Assembly: GCA_963676875.1 (NCBI GenBank)
Contig: OY781436.1
Coordinates: forward strand, 1,922,001-1,986,000
Reading direction: 5' to 3'
Source: UBA6244 sp963676875
GTDB taxonomy: Bacteria; Bacteroidota; Bacteroidia; Bacteroidales; F082
Length of the DNA stretch: 64,000 bases
Shown here: piece by piece, positions 44,209 through 54,800 of the stretch
How the letters are laid out: each line of letters begins with the position of its first letter
Position numbering within the stretch: position 1 is the first letter of the stretch
Made by a program: the position numbers and the translations under genes
Notes under the pieces: model-generated
The model's input: the letters and a program-made list of their open reading frames with translations, nothing else
What the model was told of the DNA's origin: nothing
Database searches by the model: none

Positions 44209-45828
44209 CTATGGTATATGGCAGCTAATGACTGTTCCTGGAGTAGCGACTCCTGCAATGGTAAGTATCGCGTTCCGATCACTTCCTGTTCCGTTATAAA
44301 TTACATCTCCATCCATGTTCACATCGTTTACTGAATATGTACTGCTAACCACACTTCCTGGAGTAGAATCCCCAACCTCGGTCAATACCGCATTTCTGTC
44401 ACTCCCCGTTCCATTATAAATCACATCCCCATCTCCATTCGCATCACCACTCCAAAGGGCAAACACACCCGTCTCCACTTCATTCAAAGCACTATTGGTA
44501 GTAATTGCGGGATTTTGCCATACGGCGGCTTGTGCTGAGCTCAGATTCAAAGCTGGAGAAGCGCTGATATCAACAGTAGCATTACTAACTACCCCGAGGT
44601 GGTTGCGATGAAGTACCGCCACATAATAGGATCCCGCGGATGCACCCATCGCTTTCATGTTGTTACCATCAGCTCCTATAACCTGACCATTTACATCAAC
44701 AAATCGGGCATAGGATTTTATCACCTCAGATCTGTCAAGTGGATTACGTAACTCCACTTTTACCCAATCTACCGCATTGGCGGGAACGGCACTAACAGTT
44801 TCTCCTAAGCCATATGGGTCAGTAGTGGACAGCAACGACAAATCGTTGAGCGTTTTATCCATATTGTGGTTGGTTGCATTCCATACAGCAGCCAATACAA
44901 TCTTCAAGTCGAGGGTGTATCCCAGCAGCGTCCCATCTCCCACTACAAATTGACCAACACCGGAAAAACCAATGTTTGTTAAAGTATATGGATTGCTTCC
45001 TGTTGCAGCGCCAGAAGTTCCCCATGTGTAGCTGCTGCCATCATCGTCAGTGAGCCCAATTTGTGATTCAGACCTGTTGAAGTTAGTTAGTTCTTCGCTA
45101 GCTGACCATTGTGTACTAACCGTTAGAATCGATTCACCAGCAACATCCTCAGTCACCATCCAACTGCGATCCACCATATGATCAGTGGAAGCATTTGCAG
45201 GTTCGTTGTCAATTACACGTGTACCAAAGCTATCAGAAGTTCCTGCATTGTTTAGCACAAGTGGGTTGTAGGCTGTATTTCCTATGGGAAAAAGTATATC
45301 TGTTGCCCCTACAGTTCTTATCAATTGTCCGGTGCTATTGGTTACAATATAGCCCAATGATCCGGCTCCCATGGGGTCGGCGGTGCCATCCAATGTTAGA
45401 TTAAACCCGTTAAGTATAAAGTTACCACTTGTAAACGAAAGATTGCCATGTATGTGCTGGTCAGCACCGGTACTGCTAGCTGTTATAGCTACACCAGCGG
45501 AGTTATCAACATTAAGAGTACCATAAAAATGAGCAGTGGCAGCACCTGTAATTTCTTGTATTGAGGTGCCTGACATGATAATTGTTCCGGTGGAGGCGGC
45601 ATCGAATAGACTTCCTGAATTGTTCGTAAGGTTGCCAGATAACTTGAGCGATCCATCATTATAAATGTTCCCCGAGTTGTTCACCAGAGAGCCTGCTACC
45701 AAGACAGTACCAGAATTTATTTTCAACGTAGTTCCAGTGTTAAGAACCAAAAACTGTGCCTGTGTACTAACACAAGTTGCCAGAAATACTATCAGGCTCC
45801 ATAAGATTGATTTTAGAAGTTTTTTCAT
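44209..45828 (-). CDS. Exported protein ending in two dockerin-like repeats
   Basis: The start at 45828 (MKKLLKSILWSLIVFLATCV) gives a clear signal peptide and a protein of 539 residues. The N-terminal half is beta-helix-like with NNSGNIYNDGSL-type repeats. The last 80 residues contain two near-identical EF-hand-like segments, GDANGDGDVIYNGTGSDRNA and DVNMDGDVIYNGTGSDRNA, which look like Ca-binding dockerin-type loops. No type IX sorting domain follows, so the repeats form the C-terminus. It is the first gene of the leftward pair with the T9SS protein. Such endings are common in Bacteroidota surface proteins; binding to a partner is inferred. Confidence 0.75.
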   Translation of the reverse strand: MKKLLKSILWSLIVFLATCVSTQAQFLVLNTGTTLKINSGTVLVAGSLVNNSGNIYNDGSLKLSGNLTNNSGSLFDAASTGTIIMSGTSIQEITGAATAHFYGTLNVDNSAGVAITASSTGADQHIHGNLSFTSGNFILNGFNLTLDGTADPMGAGSLGYIVTNSTGQLIRTVGATDILFPIGNTAYNPLVLNNAGTSDSFGTRVIDNEPANASTDHMVDRSWMVTEDVAGESILTVSTQWSASEELTNFNRSESQIGLTDDDGSSYTWGTSGAATGSNPYTLTNIGFSGVGQFVVGDGTLLGYTLDLKIVLAAVWNATNHNMDKTLNDLSLLSTTDPYGLGETVSAVPANAVDWVKVELRNPLDRSEVIKSYARFVDVNGQVIGADGNNMKAMGASAGSYYVAVLHRNHLGVVSNATVDISASPALNLSSAQAAVWQNPAITTNSALNEVETGVFALWSGDANGDGDVIYNGTGSDRNAVLTEVGDSTPGSVVSSTYSVNDVNMDGDVIYNGTGSDRNAILTIAGVATPGTVISCHIP

Positions 45829-46544
45829 GAGTTTCATTTTTAGTGATTCGATTATTAAAACAATGGTTCAACTTTTGACTTAGCAATATTGCATGATTAC
45901 AATTGCTTCAACTATTTACCACGTTCTGTGTCCAGCTAGACGATACCACACCTGTTGGGGCGAAAGTTGCCGCGTTATAGTGCGCTACCATTATAATTTC
46001 AATAGAGCTAAATGCGCAGTCAGAAAGTTTTTTTCATGATTTGTTAAAAAGGATTTTTTTTGCATAATACTTTGGATTGATTAATGACGAACCATTTACC
46101 GTACACATTTGAGTGCATTCAAGTTCTCTGTTCAATGGCACAAACTTACATTGGCTTCCTGTGATTCGCATCAGGAATATCGTTCTACAATCGTTCCGCC
46201 TATTATTCACACCCATTCCATTACCGTTCTGAAATACTTTACAAACCAGAGTATATGTCCTTTAGAAGGGTATATTCGTGACCGTATAAAACCAAAAAGG
46301 AGTTTCTTTGTAAGATATCACAAGTGCTCCCTTGGCTAAATTGGTGACAAAGTGAAAGTTTTTAATCTATTGTAGTCGAAATGGGACTCGTTTCCAGTCA
46401 AGTTTTACACAACCTGGAACTCTCCTATTCGTGTTTTGTTTTACGCATTGGTTTTTGAAACTTATATTTGGTATTCTTAATACACAAGCTGGATTCTATT
46501 TCCACAGCAATTACTTTTCTGCCAAAATAAAACATGAGAATGAA
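45829..46544. other. 700-bp stretch without a recognisable gene
   Basis: It contains upstream sequence of the leftward dockerin-like gene and A/T-rich DNA up to the IS. Short frames on both strands (around 46030-46340) have no recognisable motif. It may include debris from an older insertion. Confidence 0.4.
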
Positions 46545-46550
46545 TACCTA

Positions 46551-48222
46551 GGGTCTGCTGATTTTCTATCCAGCTAAATTTAAGCGAACTCCGATTTGCC
46601 TCAGGCTTCTTGGTTGCCAAAATAATTTTTGTGTCAATTTTTGTAATTTTCTGAGCCATTGTAAAATGGGCACAAAAATTCCAGGGTACTTTTCGGCTAC
46701 CTGGAGTAGTTTTGTAAGGTTCATTACAAAGATTATTGCATGTACCCAAGAAGCGGATGTGCTTGCAAATCAGGCTTTAATATTATTTAATCCATATCCG
46801 CGTTTGGCTTGTCCGAATTTGCCTTCCACATGATTTCGCTCTGAGGCTTTCTTGCGTTGGCGGTATTTTTGTGCCGAGGTCATTGGATCCTTCTTTGGCG
46901 GGCGACCCAGAGCAGGTCCATAAATCTGTATTCCTTTCTCTTTCAGGTAATTCCTGTTTTCTCGGGTTAAAAATATTCGATCGGCCAGCAGCACTTTGGG
47001 ATAACAATTAAAAATTTCTCTGAAATTCTCAACTTGAGGTTTAAGGTCCGTACTTTCGTTGTATGCATCCCAACTTAGTCGATCAACTCGGCTAAAACCA
47101 CCTACTTCACTCAGGTTGATTTTAGAGCCAAATTCTGTGCTTCTTCCTTCTTTTCCCCGAGCAATAGGGCGAACATGTGGATGAAAAATATTGACTATCC
47201 GATCTTTACAGCTATTCTTTTTGTTGTCGTACATTTCTTTTTGTTGTTGATAAACTATCCTGATGGTCTGCAGAAGTTCTTTCTCTTTCCTTGACAGAAT
47301 GATTTCCCGACCAGGATTTTTTGCCAACAGTTTATCTACTATTCCAATATCCCGATTTACATATTGTAGTTGAGCCTTAATAGCTTTGCGTATCGCGCTC
47401 TTACTCTTACGCTTCTTCTTTGAAATATTCAAAAATTCTTTTCTGGCCTTTCTTCGGTATGTCCTTGGCTTTGCGCCATCTATGTCTTTGAGATAAATCA
47501 GATCAATGATCATTTCCAACTTCTTCCGCCTCTCATTTAGAAGGCCAACATCGGTGGGGAATTTTATTTTCTGATCGGCAACAGTGGCGTCAACTTTTAA
47601 GGTGCCTCGATTGCCGGAGTTCGTGCTTTGGTCGGGATCATCATTGCTTTTGTTCTTACGCTTGATTCTTGCCTGATGGGGTTTTAGTTGTTCCGATTTT
47701 TCGATGATCAACCTATTGAATGCATCAAATTCTTCAAATCCAAGTCGTTTACGGATGTCAACAAATAAGGAGGGGTCAAAAACTGGTTTAATGGTGAACC
47801 CCTTCAGACCACAGAAAAACTGAAGATAGATGTTTTCTTGGATCATCTGGACAGTGCCCCGGTCATCCAACTTAAGCATGTGTTTCACAATCAAAGCTGC
47901 GATGACAGTGCGCACATCCACCGACAAACGTCCCGTATCAGACTGAAGATGTTGAGCATATACATTTGCCAACTCATCCCAAGGAATCAGTTGAGCCAAC
48001 TTTACCCAGCGATTTTCCTTATCAAGTTCACTTTCGAAGGGATGCTTGAACAAGGATAAGCTAAGCTGATTTTGAGGTGTGTAATTGATCAAAAGTGCAC
48101 GGCTTTTGATATAAAAATACCCAAAACCGTGAATTTTAACAAGTTTTCACACCTCTAGTTATCAACATAAAGATGTGAAAATCAGTTGATAAAGACGTTT
48201 TTTTGAGAAAATCAGCAGACCC
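46551..48222 (-). mobile_element. Insertion sequence, 1672 bp, IS5/IS1182-like, with 6-bp target duplication
   Basis: The ends are perfect inverted repeats GGGTCTGCTGATTTTCT (17 bp; left end at 46551, right end at 48222). TACCTA flanks both sides (46545-46550 and 48223-48228) as a target duplication, so the insertion is clean and fairly recent. It encodes one leftward transposase, which carries an internal stop. The truncated copy at 23444 is the same element. Confidence 0.9.
46566..48092 (-). pseudogene. IS transposase interrupted by one TGA
   Basis: The frame opens at TTG 48092 (MINYTPQNQLSLSLFKHPFE; ATG in the other copy) and runs 440 codons to NNIKA and a TGA at 46770-46772. Beyond it the same frame continues as FASTSASWVHAIIFVMNL and on to a TAG at 46566-46568, giving a natural length near 508 codons. 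The TGA is one base from CGA (Arg), which fits the family motif N-N-I-x-A-R. DUF772-like N-terminal and DDE residues (KVDATVAD, ADRIFLTRENR, ERNHVEGKFGQAKRGYG) are intact. The protein lacks its last 70 residues, so it is probably inactive, though residual activity cannot be excluded. Confidence 0.85.
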
Positions 48223-48421
48223 TACCTATACGCATCACTATAAGCTCTTTTTATTAATCATAGCCACCTTTTATTATCGGAAAACATTTTGTATTGGTAA
48301 TTCGCTAGTGACGTTTTAACTATATAAGAACATTTGTATACGATAGATGTTTGTGTAGTTACAAGCGTTCTTTTTTTTTAAAACGGACTTGCATGGTAGT
48401 TTTGTGAGAATTCACAAAAAT

Positions 48422-49531
48422 ATGAATAGCGGGAAAGTGTATTTTTGCTCAAGTTTTATCGCAAATAATTAAATATGAATTAAATAAATGCGTGAAACGA
48501 TAGAATGGGAATGAATTACCGAACTCGTCGACTTAATTGTTGGAACCAATTTACTCAACTCCTTCTGGGACAACCTAAATCCACGAACGGTTTGAGAGAT
48601 ATTTGTCTCTGCATTAACGTACAAAAGAAAAGTTTATCATTTAAGCATTCAACAAAGTGTCAATCAATCTATCCTGTCACTGGCAAATGAAAGTCATGAT
48701 TGGCCCATTCTTGCGGACTTCGGAGTATATCTCAAAAAACTTGTTCAACCCCTATATGCTAATTGTCCTGTACCACATTTGGAGATTGAGGATGATATTT
48801 TTGTTCTTAATTCGTCCACAATCCCAATCAGCCTAACGTTTTGGAGTTGGGTAAGGGTAAGCGCTCCAATGGGCCATTAAATTCATTCCCTGATAGATTT
48901 GCAAGGCAACATACTACTCTTTATCCACATAACCGACAGTAAGTACCATGATGTAGTGCATTGGACGAGATTGAAATCATCCCAGATACAATATACGTTA
49001 CGGAAAAAGCATATATCGATTTCTGAAGTCTTTCCACCTAAAATGAAGTAGGTGCATAATTTATAGTTCGAGCCAAAGATAATTTTCAGTTTAGAGTAAT
49101 TAAATCACGAAAAGTAGATAAAGATATCGGCTTACGCTTTGGTCATGTTGTCAAGCTGGCATTATAAAAGAGCAAAAAACAATACCCTGAAAACAGCGAA
49201 AGATTAAATGCTACGACAGGGAAAAAGATATATTGCCTTTATTTCTGACCAGCAGCTTTGAAGTGGATGCGATAGAAGTAGCACACTTTACGAAAACCGA
49301 TGGTGAGTGAAATTATTATTCAAAGAGGAGTAAACAAAACCTACAGATAAAAACAATCTGTGGTCATTCTGAAAATGCTGTCAAAATCCACATTTGGGTA
49401 GTCGTACATACCTACATAATTGTAGCATACCTGAAATATCAGCTTCGAAGCCCCTATTCAGTCTACAAATTTACACAGATATTCGGGATTTTGGCCTTTG
49501 CAAAAACACCTACAAATGAACTGCTTACTAG
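48422..49531 (+). pseudogene. Decayed IS4-family (DUF4372-type) transposase
   Basis: Read across several frames the sequence spells the IS4 group common in Bacteroidota: MNSGKVYFAQ at the start, then LSLANESHDWPILADFGVYL, EDDIFVLNSSTIPISLTFW, LIDLQGNILLFIHITDSKYH, RAKDNFQFRVIKSRKVDKDI and a final SENAVKIHIWVVV-like segment. There are many stops and frameshifts. The length (about 1.1 kb) is close to a full gene, so decay is mainly by point changes. No active function remains. The 300 bases after it are A/T-rich and contain only an uncertain minus-strand frame (49594-49860). Confidence 0.75.
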
Positions 49532-49846
49532 TGAGAAACAAATCAAAATAAAAAATTAAAGAGCGACTTATCTTAATTAATCCCAATGAAATATTAATAC
49601 ATCACTAGTATTGGTAATTTATTATAGATTTTGATGGAAGGTGTAAGTATGAATTGACTATTAGATGTATCACTTTCATGACTACCCTCAGACTCTATAA
49701 CAATCATGACAAATTCAATTTTTCTGTCAAATAAAAAGTTTCCAAGATAGAGTTCGTCAAAGCAAATATATTCTTGATTCAAGGAGGATTGACAAATAAA
49801 CGCTACCGTATCGGGTAGGGATAAATCAATTATATATATTTGTGTC

Positions 49847-51634
49847 ATGAAATATGCCATTGGAATGATCGCTGTTTTGTGTTTGTGCTGGTTGGTTCCT
49901 TTTTCGCAAAATGTGACTGACAGTTTGAGGAACTTGATAACGGGAAATGAAGATACGACTCAAATACAAATACTGAATGAACTTAGTTGGCAACTATGTT
50001 GTATCGACAATGATTCAGCCATAGCGTACGCCAGAAGTTCAATCTACATGGCAAAAAAGCTTAATTTTGAAAAAGGGCTTGCTGGTGCTTTTAAAAGTAT
50101 AGGTGTAATATATCAGAATAAAGGGCTATACGATTCTTCTATTCTATATTCGGAGAAGGCAATTGAGATTTATGAAAAGTATCATCTTGAAAAGCAGTCC
50201 TCTAGTTGCTTAAACAACATTGGCATTTCCCATCTTTACCAAAGTCATTGGGATCAAGCACTTGAATATTTCTATCAAGCACTTTCCTTCAAACAAGATC
50301 TAAATGATCGTTCTGGTTTAGTTTCTGTTTACAATAACATCGGGATTGTTTATGCCTATCTGCATAATTTAAACAAAGCACTTGAGTATTATTTAAAAAG
50401 TATTGGCTCGGCTGATAGTACTACTGAAAAGCAGAGGTTGGCCAACACACTGAACAACATTGGAATAATATATCAAGATTCACAAGAATATGACAGCGCC
50501 TATTATTATATTACAAAGGCATATGGAATAAGCAAATCAACGCGAAATAAAAAGGGAATTGCAACTGCGCTAAATAATATAGGATCATTGCTTTTTACAC
50601 AAAAAAAATACCATGATGCGATTAATTATTTTCACGAAGCGCTTATCATATACAGTGAACTTGATGATCTATTTGGGATTGTTGGAATAAACATGCTCCT
50701 GGGTGATGCCTTTCAGGAGACAAAGGAATTGCAACAGGCACATGATTATTATACTGACGCACTTGACTTAGCCCGACAAATTGAGAGTGACGGCCAGATT
50801 GCTGAAGCTCTTGCAGGATTGTCAACGGTCTATGAAAAGATGGGGGATTTTGATTCTTCTTTAAAGCTTTACAAAGAGTACAAAAAGACGAATGATTCCT
50901 TATTAGCAAAGGACAAACAAAAACACATTGTAGAACTTAGAGAAAAATATGAGGCTGAACAACGAGAACAAATAATTAAGCGACTAAATGACGAAGCAGT
51001 TTTCCAGAATTACAAAATCCGGACACAAAAAAAATGGCTCCTATTCAGTGTCCTCGGGTTGGTCGCAATTATCGGTTTTTTGGTTATTCTTATTCTTCAG
51101 CGCAACCAGAAGCGTAACGCCTATCATCATTTGTTACGGAAAGATATTGAGAATTTCAAAATGGATAAGCATAACAGAAATTTTGAAGAAAGCGTGCACC
51201 AAACGAATAATTTAAGTGATAACATATATAAACAGAAAGATGTTGAATTCGTTCAGGAAAAATACAAATCATCTGGATTGGAACAATCTCAAAAGGAAGA
51301 AATCCATGAGCGCATACTCTTTGTCATGGAAAAAACAAAACTTTACCTTCAATCTGACCTCAACATTGAAAGACTAGCCTCCGAAATTAGCACGAACAAA
51401 AGTTATGTGTCACAAATAATAAACGAAATGGAACATCAGAACTTCTCTTCGTTTCTGAACAACTATCGCATAAATGAAGCAAGACATTTGCTATTAGACG
51501 AAAATTATAAGAATTTAACTATTGAAAGTATCGCAAAAGAAGTTGGCTTTAAGTCTAAATCAGCGTTTAATACATCATTTAAAAAAGTTACAGGTATTAC
51601 CCCGTCATTTTTTATAAAAAACGCATCAATATAA
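49847..51634 (+). CDS. TPR-membrane-AraC hybrid transcription regulator
   Basis: A 595-residue one-component regulator: a hydrophobic N-terminus (IGMIAVLCLCWLVPFSQN); six or more TPR units with repeated ALNNIG/ALEYYLKS patterns (about 60-345); a coiled coil (LREKYEAEQREQIIKRL); a membrane helix (WLLFSVLGLVAIIGFLVILI, about 390-412); and an AraC-type double helix-turn-helix at the C-terminus (LNIERLASEISTNKSYVSQI, then IAKEVGFKSKSAFNTSFKKV). The TPR part should sense a periplasmic signal and the AraC part bind promoter DNA. It lies 180 bases upstream of GH5 copy 2 on the same strand and is its most likely activator. A TATATTTG box sits five bases before the ATG. Confidence 0.88.
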   Translation: MKYAIGMIAVLCLCWLVPFSQNVTDSLRNLITGNEDTTQIQILNELSWQLCCIDNDSAIAYARSSIYMAKKLNFEKGLAGAFKSIGVIYQNKGLYDSSILYSEKAIEIYEKYHLEKQSSSCLNNIGISHLYQSHWDQALEYFYQALSFKQDLNDRSGLVSVYNNIGIVYAYLHNLNKALEYYLKSIGSADSTTEKQRLANTLNNIGIIYQDSQEYDSAYYYITKAYGISKSTRNKKGIATALNNIGSLLFTQKKYHDAINYFHEALIIYSELDDLFGIVGINMLLGDAFQETKELQQAHDYYTDALDLARQIESDGQIAEALAGLSTVYEKMGDFDSSLKLYKEYKKTNDSLLAKDKQKHIVELREKYEAEQREQIIKRLNDEAVFQNYKIRTQKKWLLFSVLGLVAIIGFLVILILQRNQKRNAYHHLLRKDIENFKMDKHNRNFEESVHQTNNLSDNIYKQKDVEFVQEKYKSSGLEQSQKEEIHERILFVMEKTKLYLQSDLNIERLASEISTNKSYVSQIINEMEHQNFSSFLNNYRINEARHLLLDENYKNLTIESIAKEVGFKSKSAFNTSFKKVTGITPSFFIKNASI

Positions 51635-51714
51635 CGTTTCATAATCATTCCAATTATATCTGGCCATTTTTCGTTAGTTTCTCAATAACAGCCCCCTGAT
51701 ATATAAGGATTGTC

Positions 51715-51730
51715 CTGTTTTCTAAAACAG
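51715..51730. promoter_or_regulatory. Palindrome CTGTTTT-N2-AAAACAG upstream of GH5 copy 2
   Basis: CTGTTTTCTAAAACAG has the same half-sites and spacer length as 24998-25013, while the surrounding DNA is unrelated. The distance to the -7 box (46 positions) is identical at both genes. It is placed where an activator would bind. Confidence 0.65.
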
Positions 51731-51775
51731 TGCAAACACGACACCTATTTAGCTGTATCAGAATAGTCAAATGTC

Positions 51776-51783
51776 TACTTTTG
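51776..51783 (+). promoter_or_regulatory. -7 promoter box (TACTTTTG) of GH5 copy 2
   Basis: TACTTTTG fits TAnnTTTG and ends 31 bases before the ATG at 51815. No -33 TTTG box is seen, in line with activator dependence. Confidence 0.55.
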
Positions 51784-51814
51784 TTTCCTAATCAATCTCA
51801 AAAAAGCTAAACAA

Positions 51815-54800
51815 ATGCATAAATCTATAATTCTTTTACTGTTGGTAGCCACCATTTTTATATCACTAGGAAACTCATCCCTACAGGCAACACCTGCGAA
51901 CCTTTTAACAAATCCAGGCGCTGAAAGCGGAACCTCACCTTGGACTACTTTTGGTGGTGGGCCGGCACTACAAGCGTCATCAGCTGAGAGTAAAAGTGGT
52001 CTGTACAGCTTTTTTATAACCGGGCGCACGCAGTTCTATCAAGGACCAAGCTACAACATCAAAAGTCTGGTGACTGGAGGTCTCTTGATTCCTGGACAGC
52101 GATATACCTACTCGGTATGGGTGCGCCATCAGGAAGCAACTTCACAAATGCTCTATCTCAACATGAAAAAAAAGGATGGAGCCGGCACCAATTATCTTAC
52201 CTTAGAAGATGAAATGGTTCCTCCAAATACTTGGGTGAAAATCGAGAGAAATTACATCTTAGATATTACCGGAACCTTATCAAGCCTTGATTTATATGTT
52301 ATTACCAGTAATGGGACAACCTTTAGTTTTTATACGGATGATTTCTTTCTGGGTGATCCTGAGGATTATAGCCCACCGGTTTCAAGCACAACAACAGACT
52401 ATATCAGGGCAAGTGGAAAAGAGCTGGTGATATCCGCAGCAAGTACATCAATTGTTTTGAAAGGTATTAATGTTGCCGTTCCAGTTGATGCCTCTGACGC
52501 CTCGCAGGATATATGGGATGTTAAATCGGTATCTTTGGAAGATTTTCAAAACATTGCTTCCCTGGGGTTCAACTCTATAAGACTCCACATGAACTACAAA
52601 GTATTTGAAGACGATGCCAGCCCGGGTGTATTTAAAGAAGATGGTTGGATATGGCTTGACAGGGCAATTTCATTTGCAAAATCTGCAGGATTGAAGGTGA
52701 TGCTTGACATGCACGCCCCCCAAGGAGGATACCAGAGTGATAAAGCAATTGGATTTGCCGATTTTTGGGGGAGTTCTGCAGTTGATCCCAATACTGCAAA
52801 TCAAAATAGGCTGATTGACTTATGGGGTGCCATCGCCGACAGGTATCAACACGAAACAGCCATTTTGGGCTTCGACCTTATTAACGAACCCAGACCACAT
52901 AACAGCGAAGAATGGTTCTCTTATGCCGAGCAATTGATTACAGAAATCAGGACTGTTGATGCCAACCACATGATTGTTGTTGAGGGTCCTTTTATTCCAA
53001 ACTACACATTCCGGACAGTGGCTGACAACAATGTAATGTACGATTCTCATTACTATTACACATGGGGCTATGTTACACAATATTCTGCAGCCTATGGTAA
53101 AGCTGGTCAGGAGTGGGGAAAATACGACCCTGAAAACCCTATTTGGGTCAACAGCAGCGAAGATGTGGTGGCAGCGGGCACCCCAAACGCCTCACCTTTT
53201 GACAAAAGTTATCTAGAAAATATTCTGATAGGTGATGTTCTTGACTTTGCCAGCAACAACAACGTACCTGTGGATGTTGGTGAGTATGGGATCTGTTGGG
53301 AGAATTTTAGTGAAGACGTTGGCGCCATGCGCTACCTTTACGATTTGGACGAGATATTTAATGGTGATAATGCAAAATCGATGAATATTAGTCGTTTTTA
53401 TTATACCTATCAGACTCCTACCTTCGGACTCTATACCAATTGGTTTGGTTTTCAGCCAAGCGAGGAAGAAGTTTCCAGCAACTTAAAAAGTTATTTTGCC
53501 AATGATTTTAGATGGACTGGAACAACAGGAAGCTTATGGGACACCCCATCAAACTGGAACGTTGGGATCAAACCAGGAACTACAAACAATGTAACCATCG
53601 AATCAGCAAGCAATAATCCTCACATAATCAATTCACCTGACACTCCAGCCTTGTGCAATAACCTTACAATTTTGTCAGGGGCAAACTTGATTATTGATGC
53701 GGGGAAGGCGCTTACCATAAATGGAACCCTAGTTAACAATGCCGGTGTGGGAGGGCTTGTCATCGAGTCGGATGCATCTGGAACAGGCTCCCTTATAAGT
53801 AATACAACAGGTGTAGATGTAATCGTCAAACGTTATATCGACGGGTATAGTTCTGGCTCCACACATGGTTGGCATTTGTTAGGTTCTCCTGTTGTGGGAC
53901 AAGACATAAGTCTATTTCACACCCCAGGAACTGGAGATCGATTTTATAAATGGGATGAGCCAACCAAAACTTGGATAAACCGCACAGCAGAAGGTGATGT
54001 CTTAAATCCGGTTTTTGAGAGTGCCTTTGTGGAAGGCCGTGGGTATTTGATAGCCAATGAGAATTCTTCAGTTTTTTCTTTTGAAGGAGCTTCCAATGTA
54101 GAAAACTTGAACATTAACGGATTAACAAATACAGGAGGGGTTTATGCGGGCTGGCATTTGTTATCAAATCCATTCTCAAGTGCTATTAAATACGATCAAG
54201 GTAGCTGGAACAAAGTAAATATGGGAGGTTATGCACAGATTTGGAATGAGACAACGGCTAGTTATAAAGTTCTTTCAGAAAATCAAATAATACCATCAAT
54301 GAATGGCTTTATGGTTTATACAAGCGGGAACGGTTCTCTAACCATCCCTGCCGAAGCGAGAACCCACAGTGACTCAAGCTGGTATAAATCAACAGGTTCT
54401 ATCAACCAAATAATCCTGACAGCTATGGATAATGAGGGAACTACTGCACAGGAAACAATCATACGTATTAACGACAAAGCTACTGAAGGATTCGATTTGC
54501 TATACGATAGCTATTTTGTAGCTGGTTTTGCCCCGTTGTTTTACAGCATAAACCATAACGAAGAAATAGCTATGAACAGCATACCTGCCATAACAGAAGG
54601 ACAAATCATTCCATTGGGATTTGTAAAAAACGAGAGCTCTAATTTCATTATCAGACTTACGGAAAGCATGCAAAACGTAACCGTTTTTTTGGTCGACAAG
54701 CAAACCGGAAAAGAGTGCAACCTTAACGAAAAAAGTTACAGTTTTTCATCAGAAATCGATGACCACCCCAATAGATTCTTCCTTAAATTTGGAACTACGG

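Noticed and set aside
49594..49860. Minus-strand frame of 88 codons before the TPR-AraC gene
   Set aside because: It overlaps the regulator start and its promoter-like box, has no recognisable feature, and was judged too weak to call.
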